In this document: positions 32,332 through 43,203 of the stretch, in pieces
Position numbering within the stretch: position 1 is the first letter of the stretch
How the letters are laid out: each line of letters begins with the position of its first letter
DNA from: Ophiosphaerella korrae
Lineage: Eukaryota > Ascomycota > Dothideomycetes > Pleosporales > Phaeosphaeriaceae
Reading direction: 5' to 3'
NCBI GenBank assembly: GCA_028456385.1
Contig: JALNQF010000120.1
Coordinates: forward strand, 1 to 64,000
DNA: 64,000 nucleotides
Notes under the pieces: generated by a model
What the model was told of the DNA's origin: nothing
What the model saw: only the letters and a program-made list of their open reading frames with translations
Database searches by the model: none
Program-made: the position numbers and the translations under genes

Positions 32332-34201
32332 ATGAAAATGGACCAACTTGTTCGTCCAGTGGAACTTGCACAGAGCAAGCTAATCTTTATTTTGCTTGCT
32401 TTGACAACACACTACATTCTTCACAATGACGAGTGGGACAACCATTTCCATTTGATCCTTCCTACTTGGGCAGTAGCTTTCAGCGGTTTGGCGGTTACCG
32501 AGTATGTGTACGATCCGCGAGTGGAGTCCATCGGCGGAGTTGTGAAAATTACAGCAACTGCCGCGAGCCTATACTTTGGAACCTTGATCACGAGTATTCT
32601 ACTTCATCGAGGTTTCTTTCATCGATTACGGAAGGTACATAAAAACCCGGCGGGGTCTTAGCCGATGATTCTAACAGATGATAGATTCCTGGACCATTCT
32701 TAGCACGCTTCTCGAAATTCTATGCCGTTTTTGCGGGAGTTCTGCCAAATTTTCAATACTACAAAAAAACAGAAGAGTGGCACGCGCAATACCAGACAGA
32801 TGTAATCCGAACTGGCCCACGAGAAGTGACTGTATACTGTGCAGATGCGATCCCACTCATCCATGGGCCATTGTCGCGATGCAGAAAAGGCCCTTGGTAT
32901 GCTGGATCTGTTCACATCACTGGCATATCTACACACCAAACACGCGACAAGGAAGAACACAAGCGGAGACGCAAGGCCTGGGACCATGCATTAAACACTA
33001 AATCACTTCGAGATTATGAACCACGTTTGAACAGGCATGCACTTGCGCTGATGACGGAGCTCAAAGACCAAGCTAAGCAACCGTTGGTGCGGATTACAAA
33101 CTGGGTTAACTTTTATAGCTTTGATGTAATGGGAGACATAGGCTTCAGCCGTAGCTTTGGCATGTTGGAACAAGGAAAAGAAGATTCTATGATCAAGCTT
33201 CTGCACGAGAGCATGTCGCTACTCAGTATCTTCGGTCACCTTGGTTGGGCACTGAATCTACTCACACGTACAAATGCTGGCGCAAAGGCTCTCCTAGATC
33301 ACATTGACTGGACTGCCAAAGTACTAAAGGAGAGGGCAAAGGTTCACATCCAACATGTGCAATGTTTAACAGAGCTGACAGTGGGCAGATTACCCCCAAA
33401 GAGAAGGACATTTTTGGTTGGCTTCTTGACCCAGAATCTCCAGAGGTTACACCGGATCTGAATTCCGATTCACGTTTATTGGTTGTTGCTGGCAGGTACG
33501 TCTTCAACAGAAATAAACGTTACCGGAGGTTAGTTCATAATCTGTTTGAATAGTGATACCACAGCCGCAACCCTTACCTGGATCATATATGAGCTATGCA
33601 AGGACCCCAAGATTCAGGACAGACTACGCAAGGAAATTGATGCCATCCAACCGTCCCAGTCCCACCTAGAGGTTGATGATCTAGGAGCCTGTCCATTTCT
33701 GGATGGAGTCATCAACGAGGCTCTGCGCCTCCATCCCGCGGTAACTATGCTAATCCAAGGCCGCGTCCTCATGTTACTAACATTACATAGGTTCCCTCGG
33801 GTGTTCAACGCGAAACTCCACCTGAAGGTATTACCCTCCCTAACGGAACTTTTATCCCCGGAAACATCATCATATGGATGCCCATTCACTGCCTTCATCG
33901 TGACCCACGCTATTGGGCAAAGCCACTCACTTTCCTCCCCGAACGTTGGACTGATGAGCAACCCGAAGCCATTCTCGACAAACGCGCATTCATGCCTTTC
34001 AGCACTGGCGTTTACAATTGTGTTGGCCAGAAACTGGCCATGCTGGAACTGCGCAGTGTAACTGCCAACTTGATTAGGCTGTTTGAGATAAGCCTAGCCG
34101 ACAATGAAGACGAGAGAGATATTCTACACAATAGTCGAGACTGCTTTACGACCAATGTGGGAAAATTGGATGTCAAACTCAAGCCTAGGTATAAGGCCTA
34201 A
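32332..34201 (+). CDS. Cytochrome P450 monooxygenase, membrane anchored (554 aa)
   Basis: Five exons, 32332-32634, 32685-33341, 33389-33495, 33554-33740 and 33791-34201, with introns of 50, 47, 58 and 50 bp. Up to three hydrophobic N-terminal helices are followed by the Ile-Pro-Gly-Pro hinge. Splicing restores the I-helix Ala-Gly-Ser-Asp-Thr-Thr, the K-helix Glu-Ala-Leu-Arg, the Pro-Glu-Arg-Trp block and the haem site Phe-Ser-Thr-Gly-Val-Tyr-Asn-Cys-Val-Gly. Tyr replaces the usual Arg two residues before the haem Cys. Layout and N-terminus resemble fungal P450s annotated as tryprostatin B 6-hydroxylase-like, but the substrate cannot be read from sequence. It presumably works in the endoplasmic reticulum with a P450 reductase. 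No biosynthetic backbone enzyme lies nearby. The start could also be the ATG at 32338. The third exon's donor (GTTCAC) is the weakest junction. Confidence 0.9.
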
Positions 34202-34743
34202 ATGTGTCGCGTCCGCAGGTGGAGTTCTGGAAATAGATTCGGTCATTATAGTACACTTATTCCTCACTCTGTCTTGAACTTGAATAGCATTCATATCTTT
34301 GTTATATTCATGGCGTTAAACCGAAAACTCGCTTTTCCCTTTTGGCGCTGTACCATGTGATCATGACAAACAGATGATGATGCCGTGCCATTACTAATGC
34401 ATGTACTGACCCTGAAGACACCTGTTGATCAATGACCATATGTCCCAACATCACTAGAGCTTTAGGGTGAGATATCTTGATTAAAATTCATTTACTATAA
34501 GAAACAGTCATGGCATATAAATATCCGTAAGCCAACCGAAACTGGAACCGAACGTTTTGACACACCCAATCATCATAAAAGGTATCATCAGCAAGGCGCA
34601 TTGATATTGAAAAACGAATCCATACCGGATTCACAACCGCCACAAGAATCACCTATATCTCCAAGCCCCTGGGACGCCGTTATTCACAACCCTCCCAAGA
34701 ACCTGCTACACGTGTAACCGCCCAAAAAAGCCCAACACAAACT
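34202..34743. other. Convergent intergenic region
   Basis: Between the P450 3' end (+) and the 3' end of the next gene (-). AT-rich, nothing recognised. Confidence 0.6.
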
Positions 34744-36198
34744 TCATAAAGGACCATCTGTCGCCCACTCTGTCTCTTCATCGTTAACGAATACACTCTC
34801 TCCCTTCTTGAGTCTGGCCTCTTGGCTCGCCCTAACATGGGTCAAGAACCTCTCCATGCTCGGATCACTGGTCGAACTACTCGATCGCGTAGCGAATCGA
34901 CTAATATCAGAACTGGACATAGAAGGCGCTAGTGACGGCCTTGTTTTCCTGCTTGTGCGGGGGCTGCGTGCAAGCGTGCATACACTGGGACGCTGGGCCA
35001 GGCTGACATTCACATCCAGGCTAAGGATTCTTACTTCTCTGGCCTTCGTCTCGGCTTGGGCCTGAGCTTTCGCTGATTCGGTCAAGCCATCGGCTTCATA
35101 ATGGTCAGTTGGGGAAGAATCTCGGCGTTGTGACTCGGCAAAATATTGATGGTGTGCGTCCGAATCGGAACGTTGTTGTGCGGGACTAGGTGGGGATGTG
35201 AAGTGCACGGGTTGGCCGGGATGGGCTTCTGCCGAAGTGAAAACAATCTTTGCAAGAGATGCATCGATGCATCGAATATTTGCTGTTCCTCGATAGGTAG
35301 AGTCGGACTTCTCATCAAAAGTGATTCTTGTTGCTGGGTCGTCTCCAACGGCATTATTTGGAGTTGGGTTGAACCTGGATGAGTTGATACGTTGTCTCTT
35401 GGGTGGCTCTGGTGTCGTCGACAACGAACTCGATTCAGAAGATACAGACGTTCGTGGGCTTATTTGTGGTGTATGGTCAGATGGCTGCCGTCTCGACGGG
35501 TTACTGAAGTTGAAACCTATGTTGAATATTTCACGTGGTGGGAAGCGCTTCTTGCATGCGTTGGTTGCCCATGTCTTTGGTTTGGTTATTGTGCCAGCCT
35601 TCGGCTTTGTTGCGGGTACTGTGCTCAACATTGTAGATGAAGCGACCGCCGCTGAGGCGATGTTTCGTATAAAATTTCGTCTCTGGTTTTGTCGTAGAAG
35701 CTGCTTGGGCCGTAATTCCTCTTGGTCGATAGGTGAAGGAAGTCGAGGGCCGTCACATTCTCTTCGATAGGTGTTTGGCTGTGTCGACTGTTGCGATCCA
35801 AAAACAGATGGTTGAGTGCTTGGAAAGGTTGCACTCTTTGTAAGTGTGTAGTACACGTCATCTTGTACGACATTTGGACCTGCACGGGGTGACGGTAGTG
35901 GGGTATGGTGATATGCACCAGGTGGTGAAGTCGGACAATTTAGGCGTTGTTCGAAAACAAAAATTGGTCTTTGGACTTGCGGCCGATCGTTGGTTTGTGG
36001 GGATGGTGGAGGCGTGGTGTGGTCATACGGCGTCGGCTTAGTTGTGGTGCTCGTGACCTTAGCAGTGAGGTCTCGTGCATCGCGCGTCCACCACGCGCCG
36101 TCAAAACCAACGGCAGGACGGCGGATAGTATGCTCCTCGACTTTCTGGATGCTAATACTCCTTGCCTCGTGGATTTGATAATCTTGATAGGGAGACAT
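34744..36198 (-). CDS. Disordered protein of unknown function (484 aa)
   Basis: A single frame of 484 residues from the ATG at 36198; the frame extends six codons upstream only to a TTG. The N-terminus has a compact block (Ser-Pro-Tyr-Gln-Asp-Tyr, then Trp-Trp-Thr-Arg). The remainder is rich in Ser, Pro, Thr, Gln and Arg with several Arg-Arg-Asn/Lys-Arg basic patches, and it ends in an acidic Asn-Asp-Glu-Glu-Thr-Glu-Trp segment. It has no membrane span or signal peptide. A run of Ser-Pro and Thr-Pro sites suggests a phosphoprotein. I recognise no family. A continuous frame of this length with balanced composition supports a real gene. Confidence 0.65.
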   Translation of the reverse strand: MSPYQDYQIHEARSISIQKVEEHTIRRPAVGFDGAWWTRDARDLTAKVTSTTTKPTPYDHTTPPPSPQTNDRPQVQRPIFVFEQRLNCPTSPPGAYHHTPLPSPRAGPNVVQDDVYYTLTKSATFPSTQPSVFGSQQSTQPNTYRRECDGPRLPSPIDQEELRPKQLLRQNQRRNFIRNIASAAVASSTMLSTVPATKPKAGTITKPKTWATNACKKRFPPREIFNIGFNFSNPSRRQPSDHTPQISPRTSVSSESSSLSTTPEPPKRQRINSSRFNPTPNNAVGDDPATRITFDEKSDSTYRGTANIRCIDASLAKIVFTSAEAHPGQPVHFTSPPSPAQQRSDSDAHHQYFAESQRRDSSPTDHYEADGLTESAKAQAQAETKAREVRILSLDVNVSLAQRPSVCTLARSPRTSRKTRPSLAPSMSSSDISRFATRSSSSTSDPSMERFLTHVRASQEARLKKGESVFVNDEETEWATDGPL

Positions 36199-37183
36199 GT
36201 GAAAGTCGCGTGCCAAGTACTTGTGTGGTTGGACAGGGACCTAAACTTGACAGTGGAGGAAGTTGGAAACGAGACATTAGTCCCGACGATTCAAGTCACC
36301 TCCAGACTATATAGGCCTCCGGGAAGCACACCTAGTAAGTATGTTATGAGAGATCCAGCCCCTTGACGTCAATAAAGACCCATCGGGATCTTCTTCTCCG
36401 GTCTATCTATCGTATGGCCCAAAAGAGTTGGGTCCTTGATCCATCTACAATCTAGCACTGCTCGGTTCCTCTTCTGCTGGCTATCGGGGCTTAATCTGCC
36501 TAGAAGAGCCCCGGGGTTCCGTGGCATTGTTGGAATGCTACTGTACGCACGCAGTCTACGATGCGAGCTGAGACAATGCCTCCCACGAACAGGAACGCGT
36601 GACGAGCCGCTCCATTGGCGTACATAACGCCGTTGATGCGAGGGTGGTGAGCATCATGGTCGAGCCCTTAAGGTTCCATGGGTGGGAAGTTGCTAGTAGC
36701 TTTTGGCTCAGCGACCACGACTGGCTGACATGGTGCTGTAACACATTGGCAGCACATCTCAGAGGTCTCGAACAGTTGCTATGAGCTTATATGCTTGTCC
36801 AAAGGGGTCAGGTAATTAAGGCCAAAACTGGTGCTGTGCTCTTGCTGAGGCACTGTTAGCAATGACAGCCTTGAAACTGAGTTGATAATATCCAAACAGG
36901 GAGAAGAGTCGCATCATGTCTGAAGATACCAAAGTTGTTGCATCTCAGCGATGATGATGCGAGCTGCACACTGTACATGAATATGAAGAGGCATAGTAGA
37001 TAGTAGATAGCTGAGAAGGTACCTAGGTAGGTATGCCTGGGCGAGCTGATGTCTTGGGATGGGCAAGCGCGGACAGACTAGCGTTTGTGGGCATTTCCAA
37101 AGATTTCCACACGTCACGAATCGCAATCGCAATACACCCTCCAGCCCCGTCCGAGGACCAAGCAGACTCCAATATACCGTGCG
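36199..37183. other. Divergent intergenic region
   Basis: This separates the 484-residue gene (-) from the LETM1-like gene (+). Only short frames are present. No gene is supported. Confidence 0.6.
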
Positions 37184-38212
37184 ATGAAACCGCGGCCCAT
37201 GGTCTCGGCATTCGCAATTGCATGTCGCCGCAATGTGAACACCCGAGCTATGCGCCCTGCGTCGGCTGCAGTATCGACTTCGAAATCTCAGTCTGCGAAA
37301 CGGGCAGCGCCGCCACCACCACCACTACCACTACCATCAAGACCACGGGCACCTAAAACAGACGCGATCCGTGCAAGCAGGAAGGCCGCGGCTAATCCGC
37401 CTCCAGCCCTCATCCCCAAAGACGGAGCAGACAAACTCAACCCGCCCTTCTTCACGTACGCTCCCGAATTAACAATTACCCCACGGCAGCCCAGCCAAAG
37501 TTTCATCTCATACATATGGAAAGCTGGGCGATCGTACCTTTCATTCTACAAAACAGGCGTGAGGCACGTCCGCCAGACGAGAACACTCGCCCGGAGCCTT
37601 CACAAGGCGGTCAAAAAAGTCTCGCCACGCCGCAATCTGGCTGAGGTAGCGCCGAGGTCAACATGGCAAATCATCAGGAGAAGCCGCAGAGACATGCTTC
37701 GGCTACCAGCCTTTGGGCTTATCTTTCTCATCTGCGGGGAATGGACACCATTGCTTGTCCTGTACATGACCCCCCTCGTGCCAGAGCCATGCCGCATACC
37801 TTCACAAGTCCAGCGCGAGTTGTCCAAGACTGAAGACAGAAGGCACGCGCGCCAGCAAAGAGTGGGCGTCGACGCGAGGACCCACCGCGCAGACTTGATA
37901 GGCAAGACAAACCCGCTCAAGCTCACGCTGGGTGAGCTCGCTGCAGCCTCAGCACGGTACGACTGCCACTCGCGCATGTGGGACTGGCTGGCGATGACGC
38001 CGCCCAAGTTCCTTCTGCAACGCAATGTGCGCAAGAAGTTTGAGTATCTCGGCACGGACGACAGGCTGATTGAGAAGTTTGGCGGGCACGCCAAGCTGCA
38101 GCGGCAAGAAGTAGAAAGAGCGTGCGTTGAGCGGGGCATCGATGCACTGGGCAAGCAGGAAGAGGAGCTGAGGAGACAGCTAGCCGAGTATTACAAGCAG
38201 ACACATGTATGA
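37184..38212 (+). CDS. LETM1-like (MRS7/YLH47-type) mitochondrial protein (342 aa)
   Basis: The coding region starts at the ATG at 37184 (a second ATG at 37199 is also plausible); the frame upstream has no ATG. Residues 1-45 are basic, Ala/Ser/Arg rich and acid-poor, like a mitochondrial presequence. A Pro-rich linker follows. One membrane helix lies around residues 185-210 (Phe-Gly-Leu-Ile-Phe-Leu-Ile-Cys). It is preceded by Arg-Arg-Asp-Met-Leu-Arg-Leu-Pro and followed by Leu-Val-Pro-Glu-Pro, as in the LETM1 ribosome-binding domain. The soluble C-terminal part contains Trp-Asp-Trp-Leu and a charged helix. LETM1-family proteins act in inner-membrane potassium/proton exchange and bind mitochondrial ribosomes. 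At 342 residues this is shorter than yeast Mdm38, so it is a LETM1-RBD variant. Confidence 0.8.
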   Translation: MKPRPMVSAFAIACRRNVNTRAMRPASAAVSTSKSQSAKRAAPPPPPLPLPSRPRAPKTDAIRASRKAAANPPPALIPKDGADKLNPPFFTYAPELTITPRQPSQSFISYIWKAGRSYLSFYKTGVRHVRQTRTLARSLHKAVKKVSPRRNLAEVAPRSTWQIIRRSRRDMLRLPAFGLIFLICGEWTPLLVLYMTPLVPEPCRIPSQVQRELSKTEDRRHARQQRVGVDARTHRADLIGKTNPLKLTLGELAAASARYDCHSRMWDWLAMTPPKFLLQRNVRKKFEYLGTDDRLIEKFGGHAKLQRQEVERACVERGIDALGKQEEELRRQLAEYYKQTHV

Positions 38213-38370
38213 TAGCAACTGGCAACCAGTAGGATAGAGACGATGCTGTTGGTCAACGCGTGGACACGTGCAAGCGGTACGCGCACGCTCAAAGCAGCTA
38301 GCGGCAACATGACGATGTGGAGCGAGTCTGAAGAATCAACCAACTGCAGCAATCCCCCTCACCCGCTCCA

Positions 38371-40427
38371 ATGTTGCGCATACGGCCGGCACGCCTACGG
38401 CCATTGCCAGTGCCTCAGCGGCCCCGAGCCCAGAGGCGATGCCTGGCCACTCCCCGTTCTAAGCCGAACAAAGAGTACTGGACGGCCGAGAAGATGGTAA
38501 CGAGCGATGAATACCCACTAAGCATAGCCATGAGCAAATTGCTGCAACCAAGCATGGCCCAAAAAAGGACAGCCAGGAAGCGAGGTTCTTCCATCGATGT
38601 CAACACCGTGTCAAATGGCCATGTACGGCCACAGTTGGTAAGTCCCGGGCTATGTGGTATGTACCTTTGTTGCAACACTGGCATCTGATCCGAGTCAGGC
38701 ATGCACCAACTGACATGATCGGTGTAGACGACGCCTTGAAATACAGCAGTGGCTTGCTCGCCAAGCACAAAGGCTGCGATATCCTCGACATCAACCCAGG
38801 CGCATGCCTGTGGTCGCGGAAGCTCCATGCTGCCCTCGAGCCGCGAAGCCACGTCCTCCTCGAATCCTCTCCCGAAATGTTCCGAGATTATCTCGATCCG
38901 CTGCTCAATGCACCCAATTCCAGATACAAACTCGTATCCAAGGACCCACTGTCGCTTCCCACCTACCGGGAACTGGCTGACGAAGGTGTCTTCCCCCACC
39001 AAACCCGCATAGACCCAGCAGACAGCACAGATCAAGAAATTAACAACACACTTCTTATCACTGGTACACTGGTCTGGGATCCACGCCTTCCGGGGCTGGG
39101 CTTTGATTCCATGGCCAAACAGATCTGTCACCACTTTGCTTCCGCTGCATGGACCAACGACCTGTTCCATGCCTTTGGACCAGTCCACACGCTTTTTTGG
39201 GTACAGACTGAAGACATCAGCCCCTTAATCGCCAAGGCCGTCGCTGCCACAAAAAAGTCCTCCGCGGTATTGGACTTGACACAATCAATCACCACGATAG
39301 TGGGCTCAAAACGTAATGATCGTACCACTGGCAGGGCTTTCATCAGTCGCGAACCACAGCATGACCTCCACAGCTCGATTCGCGCGCTGCAATCAGGGAA
39401 AGAAAAGGGCATGTATATCCCACCACATCGCCGTGACAACGTATCCGACTTGGCTGCAGACATTAGCAAGGCCGCTGCGGCGGCCGGCACCAGCCCTGAA
39501 AACTTCATGCGCCTTGATTCCCTGCCAGAATTCATGCGAACCACACGCTTGGCTGGTAAATCTCTTACCGGCCTAGCTACTGTCTCGATGATTGAAATCA
39601 TCGACTTGGAAAAACAAGTTGCTAGCCAATATCCTGGCGTTCCTCCATTTCCGCTTGATGCTATTCCAAAGGACATGGGAAAAGCGTTTGGAACCCACGC
39701 TAATGAACCATTAGTGCGCTCGTTCATCAAAGCTCGCTCATCGCTTAGGCACATTATAAACAGAAAGAAAAGTATTGAAGCGACCGTCGACCTCGGCGAG
39801 CAACTCTATCTTCTTGAATGTCAAACCCTCAGAATGAAAGAAGGGCCCAAGAAGGATGATGCCATCAAGGAGATCGAGAAGTTAGATGCCGCGTGGGACC
39901 AAGCCGTCATGTCACTCGATATAAATGTGCAATCATCACCAGTCACCGAACTCGATGAGCGCCTCAGTCTCTACCATCCACCGGAGCCACGCATCCAGTG
40001 GGATAAGCGCCCGTTCGAGCCCCTTATGTCGGACCCATCCGAAACCTGGCCTGTCAATCGCCTCTCCCTCCTATACACATCTCCACGCCCTAAACCCGTG
40101 GGCGAGACTCCCGACTGGGCGGATTTGGTCACTGACTTTGTCCACGGCTTATACGCAGAGACCGGGAGATCTGTTTTACATAGCCTGGATTCAATGCAAC
40201 ACGGTTTGTCCGACATCGTGAAAGATTGTCCGAGTCTACATGACCCAAGCAGGGGAGGCAGGATGCTGTTAAAGCATTTGAGAGTACGGCTGCTGACCAT
40301 AGACATGATACATGAGCTTGTGAGAGCCTATCAGGCTTGGCCTTTCAAGGCACCGGGAACAGATCACAGCATGCATTTCCGAAACAAGGCGAGACTACGA
40401 ACTACAGGAGGTCAAGCCCCTATTTGA
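38371..40427 (+). CDS. MTF1: Mitochondrial transcription factor 1-like / rRNA dimethylase-fold protein (661 aa)
   Basis: Two exons, 38371-38656 and 38728-40427. The 71-bp intron (GTATGT donor, AACTGAC branch, GTGTAG acceptor) restores Ser-Pro-Gly-Leu-Cys-Asp-Asp-Ala, which neither frame alone shows. A GTAAGT at 38640 is out of phase. The N-terminus is Arg/Pro/Leu rich without acids, a mitochondrial leader. Cys-Asp-Ile-Leu-Asp-Ile-Asn-Pro-Gly-Ala resembles SAM-motif I of the rRNA adenine dimethylase fold, from which Mtf1/mtTFB transcription factors descend. Gln-rich and helical segments follow. Mtf1 partners the mitochondrial RNA polymerase at promoters. It is far longer than yeast Mtf1 (341 residues), as seen in filamentous ascomycetes; the function is inferred. 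It follows the LETM1-like gene by 158 bp on the same strand. Confidence 0.8.
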
Positions 40428-40801
40428 AACGATCCTTGGTTCCATGATTGTGAATTTGCTACAACATTTATATAAGATGTAGTTTCATTTAGAATTAGGA
40501 AAAAAGTCAAAATCTGTCCAGCAGGAGCTTTCAATCTCCCTCTTTCACAGTTTGACCCAACCAAACGTAAGATAGCCGCACAGTTAGTATCAAACCGAGC
40601 CAGTGGCATAGGCTAGTGACATTTTGTATAAGCCAGGTTTGGTTTCGAGATGAAGAGGTTGTGTCATGACCATGTAAGCACGTGCCATGTTGGCGAGAAG
40701 CGCGCTAGTGATGGATAAGAGTATGACTCCCGATGTTCACCCGTGCAAGCCCATACAACCAAAATTCTTAGTCCAACTCAGTGTTCAAATCGGTAACCAA
40801 A
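40428..40801. other. Intergenic between MTF1-like and TAN1 genes
   Basis: 3' flank of the MTF1-like gene and promoter of TAN1. Nothing else recognised. Confidence 0.6.
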
Positions 40802-42054
40802 ATGAACACAGTCAATGCCAAGCGAAAAGCCGCCCCGGACAATCGGGACCAGGGAGGGCCGAACAAGAAAGTCAAGGTATGTTGATGTTGTGGTAGCACG
40901 ACAACAAAAGTTCTCAAAGTGTCATGTGATGACTCTCATCTTGTTTTTATCTTTCCATTGCAAAGAACATGGCGATTCTAACACATACACCAGGGGGGGA
41001 AGCGATGGGACACTTCCCGTAGAGGGCCTGTGGATCCTCGAACATTTCAGCCAGGAGACACCGGTATCTGGGCCACTTGTGGCATGAAGAAAGAAGCGAA
41101 ATCCGTTTCTGATCTGCGAGACCTGTTCCAGGAGGTTTGTGGATACTTTCCTCTATTGTTTGCGGGTGTCAGTGTGTTCAAAAGCAACTTGTTCTGACCG
41201 CGTTATAGTACGCAGTAAAATTGTATGGAAATAAGCAGCTGAACACTGTGACTGAAAATGAAGCGTCCAGTGGCGAAGAAGATGACATAGAAGCTGAGAT
41301 TAGTAAAGAACTCGCCGACATTCGCAAGCCCGTCACAAAACCCTTGTTCACTTCGATCAAATTGGATACCCAATGCTGTAAGTAACGTCATCTTGTTGTG
41401 TGTTTATGCTAAAACCTTTCAGTGATATTCTTCAAAACCCGATCGCCCGTCGAACCGGTGAGTTTTATTGAGAGTCTGTGCCAAGATGTTGCAACTGGTG
41501 TCCCGCTTCAGAATTGTCGTTACGTCAAACGCTTGACTCCAATCACTACAATTGATAAGGCAACAATGAAAGGACTTGAAGCTGTTGCGAAAAAGGTACT
41601 AGCGCCCCACTTCCACGTGTCAAACCAGGAGGGGAAAAAGGTGAGTGATACGCTATGTGCGTAGATTTTGATATCTTAGTACACACATATGATTGGCGAG
41701 GCTGATTTTCTATTATGCAAAAGTTTGCTATCAGGTCTTCTATTCGAAACAACAAAGAATTAACGCGGGATGAAGTCATCAGAACGGTTGCTTCCATAGT
41801 CGGTCCAGGGCACAAAGTCGACCTCCGAGACTATGATTTGCTAATTCTCGTAGAGATCTACAAGGTCAGTCTATCCCCATGTAAACATTGAATTTATATT
41901 TTCAGATGCTTACACTAAGCAGAATATTGTCGGCATGAGTGTTGTGGGCTCCGACTTTGAAAAGCTGAAGCGCTTCAATCTGGAGGAGCTCCGCCTACCT
42001 AAGGTCCAAGATGCTATGCGCGATATTCCGAATAAGATTTCAGAGAGTGAATGA
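40802..42054 (+). CDS. TAN1: TAN1, tRNA acetyltransferase cofactor with THUMP domain (291 aa)
   Basis: Six exons, 40802-40876, 40994-41134, 41209-41377, 41423-41640, 41724-41864 and 41923-42054, with five introns of 45-117 bp, all in phase. The product is 291 residues, close to yeast Tan1 (289). The N-terminus is Lys-rich. The Gly-Ile-Trp-Ala-Thr-Cys block, an acidic insert and then the THUMP RNA-binding region (about 110-260) are visible. Key THUMP segments are Arg-Tyr-Val-Lys-Arg-Leu-Thr-Pro and Phe-Ala-Ile-Arg-Ser-Ser-Ile-Arg-Asn-Asn. Tan1 positions tRNA-Ser and tRNA-Leu for the acetyltransferase Kre33, forming N4-acetylcytidine at position 12. It is the most intron-dense gene in the window, so no long frame marks it. 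Confidence 0.92.
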
Positions 42055-43203
42055 TCCACAAGATGGCTCCAAGGCTTGTGCAGTAATTGGTATTTGTGAT
42101 CCAAGGCCCAGTGCGCAGGACATACAAAATCTGCAAACAACTTAATAACAGGTATGGCGGCTTATTCAAAGTGCATCTTTAGGTAGTGCAGAAGCATATT
42201 TGGTAACCTATGGGGAGCACATAGTAGTTATCAAACGATCAGCCTAATATCTGATGGCATAGTGGCTCGGTTCGCATTGAGACCGTTGGATTCTGAGGAC
42301 AAAATGGTGCAGTCAGCCGCTCAACTTTAGCGAGACGAGAGGGAATACGGGAAGATAACATTTCCCTCGCCACAAATTTGATTTGAGACGAGAGAAATAA
42401 TGCGGTGAAATTTGAAACACACACGAACTTGCCTCGCTTCCCCCAACCCTACCCTAGTGCCGATCTTCGAGCTTCACTCCACCATCAACCAGACCCGCGC
42501 ACCCTTGGGTTCCATCACCGCGTGCCGTCAGCAAGATGCGTCAGTAGTGTTCGAGTCGAGACTCATTGTTCCTCAGCTCCAGCACCCAATCAGCCTTCAC
42601 ACCAACCAAGTTCGTTCGGACCATCTAACCGCATGCAGCTATCGTTGACGAACGCTGAGGCGCCTCTCGCGTACCGCTTCGCGAAGGCTATTCACCCCCC
42701 CTTTATCATTCGGCAATACGCGCGGCGCTTGCTATAAGCCCTGTTGTTGCATAACGCCCCTGCTTTTCTTTACCGTGAACTGCTTAGGCGACAAAAGCTT
42801 CTAGGTGCGCCATGGCGCAACTGGATCTATTTCCATCACTGAACGACGACCTGTCGGGTCGCTAAAGTGAATTGTAGTGAGCTAGCGACTATGCATCACC
42901 AATATGACCCATATGAACACGCTCGTTGGTTTTCATATTCGCTTGCATTAGATGCGGTCGTTTTGGGTAGAGAAGGATTACTTGTGGCTTTCCTAAGACA
43001 GCAGTTCAATGCCGCCTTGGTAGAGAAGCAGGGCCGTGAGGTGATTCTTAATCTACGGGCCGGCCCTAACATGCAGCCAGCAAGGACCAAACATTCAGTC
43101 GGTCTCGCTAAACCACCCGTCTTATCCATAGTGTCTATTGAAGCCAAATCATTCATAATCCATCGTTCCCCAGGTGGATATTGTTGTCTACCCCGTCACC
43201 ACA
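42055..43203. other. 1.1-kb intergenic region
   Basis: Between TAN1 and the phosphotransferase-like gene. Short frames at 42405-42737 and 42867-43226 have no domain signals; the second overlaps the start of the next gene and is most likely its leader. Confidence 0.55.

Noticed and set aside
29759..34201. Secondary-metabolite gene cluster around the P450
   Set aside because: No polyketide synthase, peptide synthetase, terpene cyclase, transporter or pathway regulator is visible nearby.
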